Shown here: positions 7,551-15,901 of the stretch, in pieces
Position numbering within the stretch: the stretch's first letter is position 1
Layout: each line of letters opens with the position of its first letter
Source: Chara braunii
Lineage: Eukaryota; Streptophyta; Charophyceae; Charales; Characeae
DNA: 22,094 nucleotides
NCBI GenBank assembly: GCA_003427395.1
Contig: BFEA01000333.1
Span: forward strand, 465,690 to 487,783
Reading direction: 5' to 3'
Notes under the pieces: generated by a model
Told to the model about the DNA's origin: nothing
What the model saw: the letters and a program-made list of their open reading frames with translations, nothing else
Databases searched by the model: none
Program-made: the position numbers and the translations under genes

Positions 7551-9218
7551 TTGTGTGCGGCCGCGTTCTGCAATTATTATAAGCAAAATCCGGAGGAGGG
7601 TATGTATCTGGTTTACGTCTCTGCTGCAGGCGAGCTGGTAAAAATGCCGCCAGAGATAGAGGGAGTAGTTGCCAAGTACCCGTATCTATTTGAGGAGCCT
7701 ACAGGGGTTGTTGAGAAGGAGGTCGTCCACGCGATAGAGATTATCCCAGGGTCTAGTATTCCGAAGGGTAGGATCTATCGGATGTCTCAAGGCGAGCTTG
7801 ATGAGCTTCGCCGCCAACTCAAGGAACTCATAGAGAAGGGTTGGATCCAGCCGATTGTCTCTCCTTACGGATTTCCAGTACTGTTCGTACCTAAGAAGAA
7901 GGAGGGCACTCTCAAGATGTGCATTGACTATAGGGGCCTCAATGCCATCACTGTGAAGAACAGAGAGCCCCTACCGCGCATCGATGATCTGTTAGATAGA
8001 GTGCAAGGGTGTCGGTACTTCAGTAAAATAGATCTGAAGTCCGGGTACCATCAGATTGCAATCCGGCCCGAGGATCAACACAAAATCGCATTTCAGACCA
8101 GGTACGGATTGTACGAGTTTGTGGTGATGCCTTTTGGCCTTCGCAATGCTCCTGGCACCTTTCAGCACGCTATGAATCGGATATTCCATGACTATTTGGA
8201 TAAGTTTGTCGTCGTGTACCTCGATGACATACTTATTTTTAGTAAGACTGTCGAGGAGCACGTAGCACACTTAGACAAAGTTCTCAGTCTCCTGCGACAA
8301 CACAAGTTCAAGATCAACGGTGAAAAGTGCGAGTTTGGCCGCACCCGTATCTTGTACTTGGGTCATGAGATCTCCGCGGAAGGGTTGAAGCCCGATGACG
8401 CGAAGGTGGCCAGCATTCGTGATTGGCCACGACCTCAGTCTGTGACTGAGATGAGATCTTTCTTAGGAATGACAGGCTACTANCGGACTTTTGTAAAGAA
8501 CTATAGCATTGTGGCCGCTCCTTTGACTGATCTGACCCGCCTTGACACCCCGTGGGAGTGGACAGATGAGTGCGAGGCTGCTTTCAGACATCTGAAGCAT
8601 GCATTGACGCACTATGAAGTCTTGCAGCTACCCGATCCTGATAAGCCATTTATAGTAACCACGGATGCTAGCCAATATGGCATTGGCGCCGTGCTTGCGC
8701 AGCAGGAGGGGCCAAAGTTGAGGCCAGTTGAGTACATGTCTAAGAAAATGCCGTCTCAGAAGTTGGCTAAGTCCACTTATGAGAAGGAACTCTATGCGGT
8801 GTATAAGGCTCTCACCCATTGGAGACACTATCTCGTTGGGAGGTTCTTCATCCTTAGAACTGATCATCAGACCCTGAAATGGATGAGAACCCAGCCGGTA
8901 CTCTCTGACGCTCTCAAGCGTTGGATCGAAGTCATTGAGCAATATGACTTTGACCCTCAGTATCTGAAAGGGGAGTATAACAAGGTTGCTGACGCCCTGT
9001 CGCGCAGACCAGACTTCTCAGGTGCGCTGATTACTGAGTTCAGTCTCACGGACAATGTTACTCAATCCTTGGTGGAAGCCTATCGCGAGGACCAGTTTAT
9101 GGCTGAGATCATACGCAGACTTGAGGCGAAGGACAAGAAGACGTCTGCCAAGTTTGAGTTGGTTAATGGCTTGCTGTTCCTTGAGAATGCAGGGAATAAA
9201 CGATTGTGTTCCCAATAG
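7551..9218 (+). pseudogene. Gypsy reverse transcriptase and RNase H, 555 open codons
   Basis: The best-preserved part of the element. The RT has LKMCIDYRGLN, LPRIDDLLD, FSKIDLKSGYHQI, MPFGLRNAPGTFQ and the catalytic YLDD at residues 223-226 (from 8217), followed by the connection segment (FLGMTGYxRTFV). RNase H carries its acidic residues: D372 in TTDAS, E413 in YEKEL, D438 in RTDHQTLKW and D481 in ADALSRR. There is no natural start; the frame is in phase with the protease upstream across one TGA. One N at 8483 hides the residue after TGY, normally Tyr. The end at 9218 is an artefact of a frameshift near 9208, just before the integrase zinc-binding region. RT copies the RNA into DNA in the virus-like particle and RNase H removes the template. 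Confidence 0.95.
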
Positions 9219-9672
9219 TGAGTCTTTGCGTAGTTTGTTTCTAGGTGAGTGTCATGATGCCACTGGTCATTTCGGGTATAAGAAGACCGCAGCCAACTTG
9301 CTGCAGCGATTCTGGTGGCCCACGATGATGCGAGATGCACAGCTGTATGTGGAGACTTGTCAGGTTTGTCAACGAGACAAGCCCCGTACTCAGGCTCCTC
9401 TTGGGCTGCTCAAGCCCCTTCCGATTCCGGAAAGGCCGGGTGAAAGCTTGTCCATGGACTTCATGGATACGCTGGTCACCAGCAAGAGTGGGATGAGGCA
9501 GATCTTCGTCATCGTGGATAGGTTTAGCAAGTATGCTAGGTTAATAGCCATGCCGGAAACAGCGAAGACCGAGTATGTAATCAGGCTTTTCAAAGAGAAC
9601 TGGGTGAGGGATTTTGGATTGCCTAAGTCTATTGTAAGTGACAGGGATGTCAGATTTACAAGTGAATTATAG
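9209..9672 (+). pseudogene. Integrase N-terminal HHCC and part of the catalytic core
   Basis: Lies one frame off RT/RNase H; a single-base loss around 9206-9209 accounts for it, since the sense of the sequence passes smoothly between frames. The zinc site is H (9253), H (9268), C (9358), C (9367) with H-x4-H and C-x2-C spacing. The core has D in SMDFMD (9457) and D in VSDRD (9640), the first two of the D,D35E triad. A TAG at 9670-9672 stands where a Trp codon is usual after FTSEL, consistent with TGG to TAG. The catalytic Glu segment expected about 35 residues after the second Asp is absent here and downstream. Confidence 0.9.
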
Positions 9673-10152
9673 AAGGCCGCTGCAGCTGAACAGATGAACC
9701 GCGCTGTCCAACTGTACAATAACGCGGTACACAGCGCTACCGGGGTAAGTCCTAACAGTCTACATCTTACCTTTAGGCCTAGACTGCCTTTAGACTTCCT
9801 ACTTCCTGATAACCAGCCAACTGTTACGCCGGGCACTTTGGAGTTCGCGTATCCTTATGAACAGAAGATGCAGGAGGCTGTAGAGCATATACAGAAGGCG
9901 CAGGGAGCAATGATAGAATCTGAGAATAAACACCGCCGCCCTTCTGCATTTCAGGTTGGGGACAGAGTCTGGGTCAAATCTTCAGAACTGGGACAGGAGT
10001 TCGGGATATCCCACAAACTCATGCCTCAGTACTTTGGACCTTGGGAAGTTTTAGACGTGGTAGGGACAGATCCTGATGGTCCATCATATGTCATCCGTAT
10101 CCCTGGTCATCTCAGAACTTACCCAGTCTTTCACGCCTCTAAGCTCGCTTAA
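9673..10152 (+). pseudogene. Integrase C-terminal part with internal deletion, and GPY/F module
   Basis: Same frame as the integrase core. It starts KAAAAEQMNR and runs almost at once into LYNNAVHSATG, a region that in intact Gypsy integrases lies some 50 residues beyond AAAEQ. The H-P-x-x-x-G-Q-x-E-x-x-N block holding the catalytic Glu is missing, so the deletion lies between about 9684 and 9713. After that the sequence is normal: FQVGDRVWV, then LMPQYFGPWEVL (the GPY/F signature), and a strand-rich end PVFHASKLA. A TAA at 10150-10152 interrupts the frame, which continues in phase into the chromodomain-like tail. Confidence 0.85.
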
Positions 10153-10446
10153 TCCAAGGAAACTGATCAGTTTCCCTCTCGTCGATCCACGCTGCCCCCA
10201 ACCATGGACGGAGAAGTCGACATCGATGATATCGTTGACCACAGGGAGATGCGTGTTCAGAAGCCTCCAGGAAGGGGACGTCCTGCAAAGCCAAAGCTGC
10301 AGTTCCGAGTCCACTTCAGACATCATACAGATCCGAAGGAAGACCGCTGGTTTACTCGGGAGGAACTGATGCAGACCTCTCCTCAAATCGTTGCCCGCTA
10401 TGAGAAGGATGTACTGAAAGGAAAGCACCAGATGGCTGCAGATTGA
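10153..10446 (+). pseudogene. Chromodomain-like C-terminal tail of Pol
   Basis: In phase with the integrase across one TAA. The segment has GEVDIDDIVDHR, a Pro/Gly-rich basic loop (KPPGRGRPAKPK), LQFRVHFRHHTDP, then EDRWFTREEL and a final helix. This is the order of a chromodomain: first strand with an acidic lead, an LVKW-like strand, a Trp, and the C-terminal helix. In chromoviruses this tail targets integration to particular chromatin. The core aromatic cage is not fully recognisable, so binding ability is unclear. It ends at TGA 10444-10446, 26 bases before the polypurine tract. Confidence 0.75.
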
Positions 10447-10472
10447 TCTTCGCAGAGGACAAACGAAGATAT

Positions 10473-10483
10473 GGAGGAGGGAA
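10473..10483 (+). promoter_or_regulatory. Putative polypurine tract
   Basis: GGAGGAGGGAA immediately precedes the TG at 10484 and follows the end of Pol by 26 bases, the normal place of the plus-strand primer of an LTR retrotransposon. Confidence 0.6.
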
Positions 10484-10614
10484 TGCGAGGCTACGCCCGC
10501 TTAGCCCCTACGGGGCCCTATCTGCAACAAGGTCGGCCGCCCTAAGTGAAGGCAGGCACGACAGGCCCTTCGGGCCTCATTCTTCAGGGTACCCCGCATT
10601 GGGGAAATTCAGGC
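10484..10614 (+). repeat. 131-bp GC hairpin repeat, copy 1 (putative start of 3' LTR)
   Basis: Matches 11282-11412 over 131 bp without gaps, with three differences, two of them C-to-T at CpG sites. It contains closely packed short hairpins: GGCTA/TAGCC, GCCCC/GGGGC with a 3-base loop, AGGCCC/GGGCCT with a 3-base loop, and CCCC/GGGG. It starts with TG right after the polypurine tract. Identity with the other copy stops exactly at an N (10615). Confidence 0.85.
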
Positions 10615-10632
10615 NCGGGGACGAGTCTCGAC

Positions 10633-10868
10633 CAGTTCTCTGCTTCTGTACTTGTACTCAGTGTGACTTGCCGTTTCGGCATTCGGAATCCAAGACTTCG
10701 ACTTTGTGCCTTGCCACTGTGTCTGCGTCCGACCCTCAGTCCGAGTCCGTCGTGTCGAGTGAGTGAGTGTGTGTGTGTGCTCTCACTCTCTCCCTCTCTC
10801 TCCCTCTCTCTCCCTCTCTCTCATCTCCCTCGGCTCACCCTCAGCCTCACGCTCGTTACACTTTACCT
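10633..10868 (+). repeat. LTR-like segment shared with the insertion at 17912-18122
   Basis: Diverged but clear similarity over about 200 bp: shared words include CAGTGTGACTTG, CGGAATCCAAGA, TTGCCACT, GTCGTGTCGAGTG, TGTGTGTGCTCTCACTC and the following CT-rich and CCTC-rich parts. This suggests both belong to related LTRs (R/U5-like portion), one here downstream of Pol and one inserted in the hAT pseudogene. Confidence 0.7.
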
Positions 10869-11281
10869 CCCTATATCCCCCCTATACTCCAACCCCTAAC
10901 CCCCCATACCCCCCCCCATCCCCAAAAGTTTCACAGCGGATTTGGGCTGTACTCAGTAAGCGCAGTACAGGCCCCATCTCAGATTTGAAAAAAAATCAGC
11001 GGATGGTTGTGCTCTGAAGTTATATCAACTCCTGTGCTGTTAGTTTTTTTGGTTACTTGCTGTTTTTCGTTTTGCCACAGCCCAAAAAAAAATCATGGCT
11101 ACCGTCCGCATACCCAGACGAGTGTCCCTGGACAGTCAGCTGTGTGGGGTCTGGAAGCCTGACATCCTTTGGTTCTGGCGGGAATTTTGAAAATTTGAAA
11201 TTAAAATTTTGAATTTGATTGTTTTTTTTTTTTGAATGTTTCATTGTTCCCAAGTTCGGTTTTTCAGAAAACTTTCAAAAG
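10869..11281. other. Gene-free stretch: C-rich then AT-rich
   Basis: It begins with a C-rich run (10875-10925) and ends with an AT-rich segment (11185-11240) built from repeated AATTTTGAA-type words and a T run. Apparent frames here are low complexity. No gene is seen; it may include the rest of an LTR. Confidence 0.35.
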
Positions 11282-11412
11282 TGCGAGGCTAAGCCCGCTT
11301 AGCCCCTATGGGGCCCTATCTGCAACAAGGTCGGCCGCCCTAAGTGAAGGCAGGCACGACAGGCCCTTTGGGCCTCATTCTTCAGGGTACCCCGCATTGG
11401 GGAAATTCAGGC
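11282..11412 (+). repeat. 131-bp GC hairpin repeat, copy 2
   Basis: Second copy of 10484-10614, 798 bp downstream. Here the first hairpin is a perfect 6-bp stem (GGCTAA/TTAGCC). The flanks on both sides differ completely from those of copy 1, and no target duplication is evident. Confidence 0.85.
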
Positions 11413-11830
11413 AGTTGCGTTGCGCCAGTTGGTTGAATGAATCCAGGCCCTGGCCCGCCTGTGTAAATGAATGTGAAGCAGGCCCTGGGCTGGATACGGG
11501 TACCGGGCCAAACACAGGCCGAAAGCAGTTGGGCGCATGCAACCACTTCAGGCCCAAGGCCTGCTCTCTTCGTGACTGGGCCTGTGCCTACCGGGGCCTA
11601 CCGGAAGCTTCNTGGNCTGGANGCAGGCAGGCCACTTCGATATAGGGAAGGGCCTGCCTCNTCNTTCGACATTCGGGTGCTGGCTGCATGCTGCGCAAGC
11701 GCTGCTGCGCTCATTGCTGGCTGGCTGGCACTCACGCTATCACGGGCGAGCAGGGAGGTAGCGGGCAGCCATAGCCNAGCTGCTCCGCTGTAGGCTGGAT
11801 GTGACGCANGGTGGTCCTTGGGTGCAAGTG
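11413..11830 (+). repeat. CAGGCC-rich hairpin region
   Basis: GC-rich sequence with many CAGGCC/GGCCTG words and pairings such as GGCAGGCC (11626-11633) with GGCCTGCC (near 11651-11658), and AGGCC/GGCCT with a 3-base loop. Seven of the window's twelve Ns fall at 11612-11809. Open frames here are Ala/Gly/Arg-rich by composition and I do not call a gene. Confidence 0.6.
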
Positions 11831-12360
11831 GCATCTGTGCGGTGTGGATCGAGGTTGTGAGTGTTACGAGAGACATACCTGGTGCTGGAAGCGTGCGGCA
11901 TTGTCCGCTGTATGCTCGTACTTCAGGGAGCTGTTGTTGTCAACATCGGCATTGTAGTATTAGGCTAGGTAGGATCTGCCACAAGTAGTCTGGGCGCCGA
12001 GCGCCAATAGGATATCAACTCTTGTTCTTCGTTGATGATGATGAGAGACTATTTCAACATTGTCAATTACGAACTATTGGTGTGTTCTGATTTGGTGAAT
12101 CTCGTGATGCATGACTGCTGTTGGTTCGAGGTCAAGACTATCTGGACACATATGTATAATGCTGTTTGATTGCTGGAGTTCGCTAATGCTCATCTTCCTT
12201 GCAAAAGTTTCTGGGGAAAAAAAATTCAAAAAACAAATGTTGTACAATGTACAGTTGTAGAGCGACGTGCAAGGAACCATCACAGAAGCCCAATTTAAGA
12301 ACAACAAACTTGAGACCAATTTCTGAGATACAGAAGCAGAAGAACACCCATTAAGAACAC
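11831..12360. other. Gene-free stretch with nothing recognised
   Basis: Mixed composition and no coherent frame or RNA motif. A 5-bp hairpin GGCGC/GCGCC with a 3-base loop lies near 11992-12004. Confidence 0.3.
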
Positions 12361-12377
12361 TCAGAACACTGAAGTCT

Positions 12378-12480
12378 CTTGATAATGAAAGCCCTCTTCG
12401 TGCCTCTAACAATCAGTACACTGTCAGTGTCTTGACAATGAAAGACCTGCTCGTGCCTTAAACAACCAATACAACAACAG
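12378..12480 (+). repeat. Two tandem copies of a 53-bp unit
   Basis: CTTGATAATGAAAG...CGTGCC...AACAATCAGTACA is repeated once, 53 bp on, with about ten substitutions. No coding sense is visible. Confidence 0.75.
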
Positions 12481-12969
12481 TGCAGTCACCTACCAGCCCC
12501 GCTCGGGACCTGCATAATGTGTGTCCGGGTACTAAGTCATGGTTTCCCGCACATTATGCGAGCTCCGGATGGCTACAGGCATGCGGCCCCGTGCAGCCAC
12601 TACACCCCCCCTGCATCGTGTCTTGGGCGACAGGGGTATGAGGCCGTGCTTATCTCTTCTGCCGTTCGTTCTGTGATCCATGGTTGCCGGTGATAAGCAA
12701 CCGGACTGCTGCCGCCCAGAATAGATGGGGTTCTTTTTGTGGAAAAAAAAAGAAAAAGCAATGTAGTCACCTTGCTATGATCTGTCTGCCTATACTACCC
12801 TCTTACTCTACCTACACGCACTACTGCCTCACACTCTCTCTCCGTCCACAAGGTAGTCCCTCAGGCTTTTAACATCTTCACCGATTTGATGATGCCGGGT
12901 ATGCATGTGTTAAGGAGGAGAGTGGTGAGGTTGTGACCCCCTGCACCCCGACCCCCGATCCGTGCTCAT
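12481..12969. other. Gene-free stretch with nothing recognised
   Basis: Contains a pair of inverted words (GCATAATGTG near 12512 and CACATTATGC near 12551) and a CTC-rich run near 12830. No ORF with protein-like composition was found. Confidence 0.3.
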
Positions 12970-13004
12970 CCCCCCCACCCCACCCCCACCCCCACCCCCC
13001 ACCT
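12970..13004 (-). repeat. C-rich run (G-quadruplex motif on the minus strand)
   Basis: Five or more runs of four to seven C separated by single A. The complement fits the G4 consensus with one-base loops. Confidence 0.8.
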
Positions 13005-13043
13005 TAAAAGCTCATGGTGACAGGCGAAATCTGTCGTGGTGCC

Positions 13044-13220
13044 AACTGGCCTAGCTCAGTTGGTACACCCCTGAACTGTTGAAATACAGACCTGAGTTCG
13101 AACTCGACTGAAGTCGAATGACTGAGATACTACAATCTTGGATTACCTAGGGACGATCAGTTTGATGATCATATCTCAAGGCCGTCGCCCCTTTAAAAAA
13201 AAAAAAGAAAAAAAAAAAAA
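13044..13220 (+). mobile_element. tRNA-derived SINE with poly(A) tail
   Basis: An RNA polymerase III promoter is present: A box TAGCTCAGTTGG at 13052-13063 and B box GAGTTCGAACTC at 13094-13105, spaced as in a tRNA gene. The acceptor and T stems do not close, so it is not a functional tRNA. An unrelated body follows and ends in an A-rich tail at 13194-13220. The flanks GTCGTGGTGCC (13033-13043) and GTTGTGGTTCC (13221-13231) match at 9 of 11 positions and look like an aged target-site duplication, which also fixes the ends. Such elements are copied by a LINE reverse transcriptase supplied in trans; no LINE is seen in this window. Confidence 0.8.
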
Positions 13221-13231
13221 GTTGTGGTTCC

Positions 13232-13540
13232 ACATTTTTTTTCCCCTTCATTGTCTTTAGTGTGGACTAGAGGTCTGCTATGTATGTGAGCCATGGTAAT
13301 CTCAACCATCCACAGCTTTTTTTCATTTGCAATTTTGTGTCCTGCCCTGTTGGGAACAGTGTGAATTGCTCTGCTCTGCAGTGGCCTCACATTTATTTAT
13401 TTGTTTTTCTTAAAGTTTGAGCACTGAAGTCATCAGACAACGAAGCAAGTTCAGTCTGGTTTGGTTTCGTCAGCCAGAGACAAGAACAGATCGTCTTATA
13501 TATCATCTGAGGTCTGTGCTTCAGATGGGTACAACTAATA
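13232..13540. other. Gene-free stretch with nothing recognised
   Basis: Mixed composition with T-rich runs. Short open frames lack any motif. Confidence 0.3.
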
Positions 13541-13597
13541 GTTGCGGCGCACCTCGGTGCACGGATTTGCGCACACGTTGCACACCGCACGCACCGG
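13541..13597 (+). repeat. GCGCACC-type hairpin repeat, copy A
   Basis: Begins TTGCGGCGCACC after a G, and is followed by GGTGCAC, GCGCACAC and GTTGCACACCGCACGCACC. It shares its first 12 bases with copies on the minus strand at 14643 and on the plus strand at 21567. Confidence 0.6.
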
Positions 13598-14200
13598 AAA
13601 AGTTAAGGTCCGGGACTCCGGGGGAAAAAAAAGTAGGGGTTTCGTAATTTCTTAGGGTCCCCCAGGCAAAAATGTTCAACTCGCTGCGCGAGTTTTGTTT
13701 TTGGCAGGCTTCCGCATCCCCCTCTCCGAAAAGCTTTGAAATGTCAGAACATGAAAATAGAGCTCATTCCAGTTTTTTTTTTAAGGTGGGGTGTGGAAAC
13801 TGGCCTTCCCCCTCCCTTCTGCAAATCCCACGTAGTGGTGGAAGAAATTAGCGAGAAGGGTGTAATTGCCTAATAGCGACCTGCCCACAGTGCTTCGCAA
13901 AAGTCACGAGATATGTTTTGTAAAGCCAGCCGACCACCAATGTATGCTGAAGATTAGCATTCAGGTCTCCATGCCAGCAGTTATGGGTTAGGATGAAGAT
14001 GCCTGTAGCTCCCTCGTTTTTTTCTTTTTGTTTTCTTATGAATATGTACAGTGGCCCAAGGGCCCTCACTCCACTACTCACCACATGCACAAAAGACATA
14101 GCATATGGTTCCATGTTTTAGCAGAAGATTCATTCTAATGTTATACATTTGGCGAGTGGCAGAGCGAGGCCCTGAGAATCACGTGGAGACACGAACAGGG
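13598..14200. other. Gene-free stretch with one notable hairpin
   Basis: AACTCG/CGAGTT with a 5-base loop near 13678-13694 is the only clear structure. No coding or RNA gene is recognised. Confidence 0.3.
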
Positions 14201-14262
14201 TCTAGCTGAATTGGTGACCCATAACTGCCGAGCTACAGACCTGAATTGAAACCCACAGTTTA
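14201..14262 (+). mobile_element. Diverged SINE head related to the one at 13044
   Basis: TCTAGCTGAATTGGTGA at 14201-14217 corresponds to the A box, and CTACAGACCTGAATTGAAACCC ending at 14254 corresponds to the B-box region of the SINE at 13044; spacing between the matching words agrees within 2 bases. Both boxes carry substitutions, so it is probably inactive. No tail or target duplication was found. Confidence 0.45.
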
Positions 14263-14416
14263 TATGGGTGGTCTACTCCCAACTCTGCCACATATGATGC
14301 GGCCATCCTGCTCGTTGAAGCATTGGTCCTCAATGACTCCACAATGTCCACATACGTTGTAGGAGTCATTTGAGTTACCTGGAGGGCCCGTTGAATTGTC
14401 GTGAAGGGGACCCTTT

Positions 14417-14418
<2 letters not shown>

Positions 14419-14491
<73 letters not shown>
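14419..14491 (+). repeat. (TC)n microsatellite, 73 bp
   Basis: Uninterrupted TC dinucleotide run; the Ser-Leu frame through it is an artefact. Confidence 0.98.
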
Positions 14492-14493
<2 letters not shown>

Positions 14494-14525
14494 GGTGCGT
14501 ATATATGTTTTTTATTTTATTTTAG

Positions 14526-14643
14526 TCACGCACCTGGTGCACCGCCCGCAGCGCTCGCACTGCGCACAGCGCACAGTGCACGCGCTGTCATTCCAGCGCA
14601 CAACGCACCGACGCATACCGCACTGTGCACTGGTGCGCCGCAA
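14526..14643 (-). repeat. GCGCACC-type hairpin repeat, copy B
   Basis: On the minus strand it begins GTTGCGGCGCACC, like copy A including the preceding TAG. It is built of alternating GTGC/GCAC words with internal complementarity (for example GGTGCACC). Confidence 0.6.
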
Positions 14644-14764
14644 CTATGGTACAGCTCCTGTTAGGGGGGGAGCCTGATCACTCTGCTGGCAAGGATATTG
14701 ATCCAGATTCCAGTTTACTCAACTCTTTATTGGCGTAAATTGTTAATGTGATTGTTACCTTTTG

Positions 14765-14890
14765 ATGATGGCAGATGGTGATGAAGATGAGGAGCGGGCC
14801 AGGCCTAGACGACGGGCACGGGCGGAGCCAAGTGGACCGAGCTCTCAGGCAGAGGACGACGGAGGGGAGGATGATGTAAGTTCGTATTGA
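14765..14890 (+). CDS. Possible small spliced exon with an acidic/Arg-rich peptide
   Basis: ATG at 14765 opens 41 codons to TGA at 14888-14890 with a strongly charged, non-repetitive product (ADGDEDEERARPRRRARAE, then SGPSSQAEDDGGEDD). A pyrimidine stretch followed by GGCAG ends at 14772 and would make a 3' splice site, and GATGAT at 14869-14874 is followed by GTAAGT, a consensus 5' splice site. A CTGAT branch-point-like word and a pyrimidine tract precede AG at 14940, which would join in phase to a short tail ending at TAG near 14961. The charged composition recalls nuclear tails or the acidic start of the Gag-like frame at 346. No family is recognised. Confidence 0.3.
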   Translation: MMADGDEDEERARPRRRARAEPSGPSSQAEDDGGEDDVSSY

Positions 14891-14961
14891 ACACCTTGGC
14901 CGATCTACTTTGTAACTGATGTCATCCATTTCCCGAATCAGATAAAGGTGGAGAGAAAGTA

Positions 14962-15290
14962 GTGAAACACGCAAGTTTCTTCTCAGACTCAACTCCGAAA
15001 GAATGTCTCAACAATTTGCGACTGCGGCAAGAACCTGGATCGTGCATGTGCTTGCTCAGGTGTTTTGTCTTTTCATTTGGTGCATGTAACACCAACCTCC
15101 TTCGATGGTCACCGTCTTTCTCCCTTCGCCGATGTTGGTTTGTTTATGTGTTCCCCCCTTCCCCCCCCCCCTTCACCCTTCCCCGAAGGGCCGTTCTAAT
15201 GTTCTCTGTGTTCCAATTTTTAACGAATGTCTCGAAGGTCAAACCCATGTCAGTTTAAAAAGATCATTGCATTAGGGTTGCACCCCCGCC
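14962..15290. other. Gene-free stretch with nothing firm recognised
   Basis: A second possible acceptor (TTTCTTCTCAG ending at 14988) follows the exon-like segment, but the reading frames beyond it are not decisive. C-rich and T-rich runs occur near 15145-15180. Confidence 0.3.
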
Positions 15291-15345
15291 GACCCCGACC
15301 TCCGACCATTTTGCAGCCGACCGGTCGGCCCGGGGGCAGAGGGTG
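15291..15345 (+). repeat. CCGACC/GGTCGG hairpin cluster (short)
   Basis: Repeated CCGACC words followed by the perfect 14-bp palindrome GCCGACCGGTCGGC. The vocabulary is the same as at 20724-20893. Confidence 0.6.
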
Positions 15346-15520
15346 TTTGGCTCCAGGGGTGTTTGGGGGTTCCGTCAGGGGATGGCAGATGGAAAGAAGG
15401 ACTGCAGAGGTGCTCAATGCAATTGCAGAAAAGCATTACTTCAATAGAGTGTGATTGTCCCCGAAGTCTGAAAAACGGAGCCAAAATTTGAGCGCACGTG
15501 GGCCACCCTAGAAAAGAAGG

Positions 15521-15655
15521 AGAATGAAGAGTAGGAAGAAGAAGAAGAAGACGAAGATGACAAAGAGGAGAAGAACAAGAACACGAACAAGAACAAGAAC
15601 AAGAAGAAGTGGAAGAAGAAGAAGGAGAAGAAGATTGCCTCTCTCTCTCTCTCAC
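15521..15655 (+). repeat. GAA/GAC purine-rich microsatellite with a CT tail
   Basis: Imperfect GAA, GAC and AAC trinucleotides to about 15633, then CT dinucleotides to 15652. Antisense Ser-rich frames are artefacts. Confidence 0.85.
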
Positions 15656-15901
15656 ATGAACAACACACTTTCATTCACTGCTACTACGACCCCCCAGGTG
15701 TAGTCCCACAAGCAGCGCCTATCTCCTCGAGCGGGGGTCGCCGATGAAGGGTGAGGTGTGCTCCCGAGAGTGAGGCGGTCCCCTGCAGCGAAGCTGCACC
15801 ACCTAATGTGGAAGTCCGCCGTTGTGAACGAGGCTGAAGTGCCCGCCAAGCACCTGCCAGACGCAATGTTACATCTTCGACGCACACGGGCCCTACCGGA
15901 C

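Larger units (their letters stand above)
346..10868 (+). mobile_element. Degenerate Ty3/Gypsy (chromovirus-like) LTR retrotransposon, interrupted
   Basis: Domain order is Gag, zinc knuckle, protease, reverse transcriptase, RNase H, integrase, GPY/F module and chromodomain-like tail, which is diagnostic of Ty3/Gypsy and, with the last two, of the chromovirus branch. The Gag half at 346-1290 is separated from the Gag core at about 5796 by ~4.5 kb of unrelated sequence. A purine tract at 10473-10483 followed by TG at 10484 fits a polypurine tract and 3' LTR start. The 3' limit is uncertain: 10868 is the end of the segment shared with 17912-18122, not a proven LTR end. No 5' LTR lies in the window. 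Multiple stops, frameshifts and a deletion show the copy is inactive. That 346-1290 belongs to the same element as 5796-10446 is inferred from composition and order. Confidence 0.85.

Noticed and set aside
10484-11281. A tandem LTR pair (LTR-LTR) defined by the two 131-bp repeats
   Set aside because: Sequence after the first 131 bp differs between the copies, so they are not two full copies of one LTR.
13046-13120. Functional tRNA gene
   Set aside because: A and B boxes are present but acceptor and T stems do not pair and a poly(A) tail follows; a SINE fits better.
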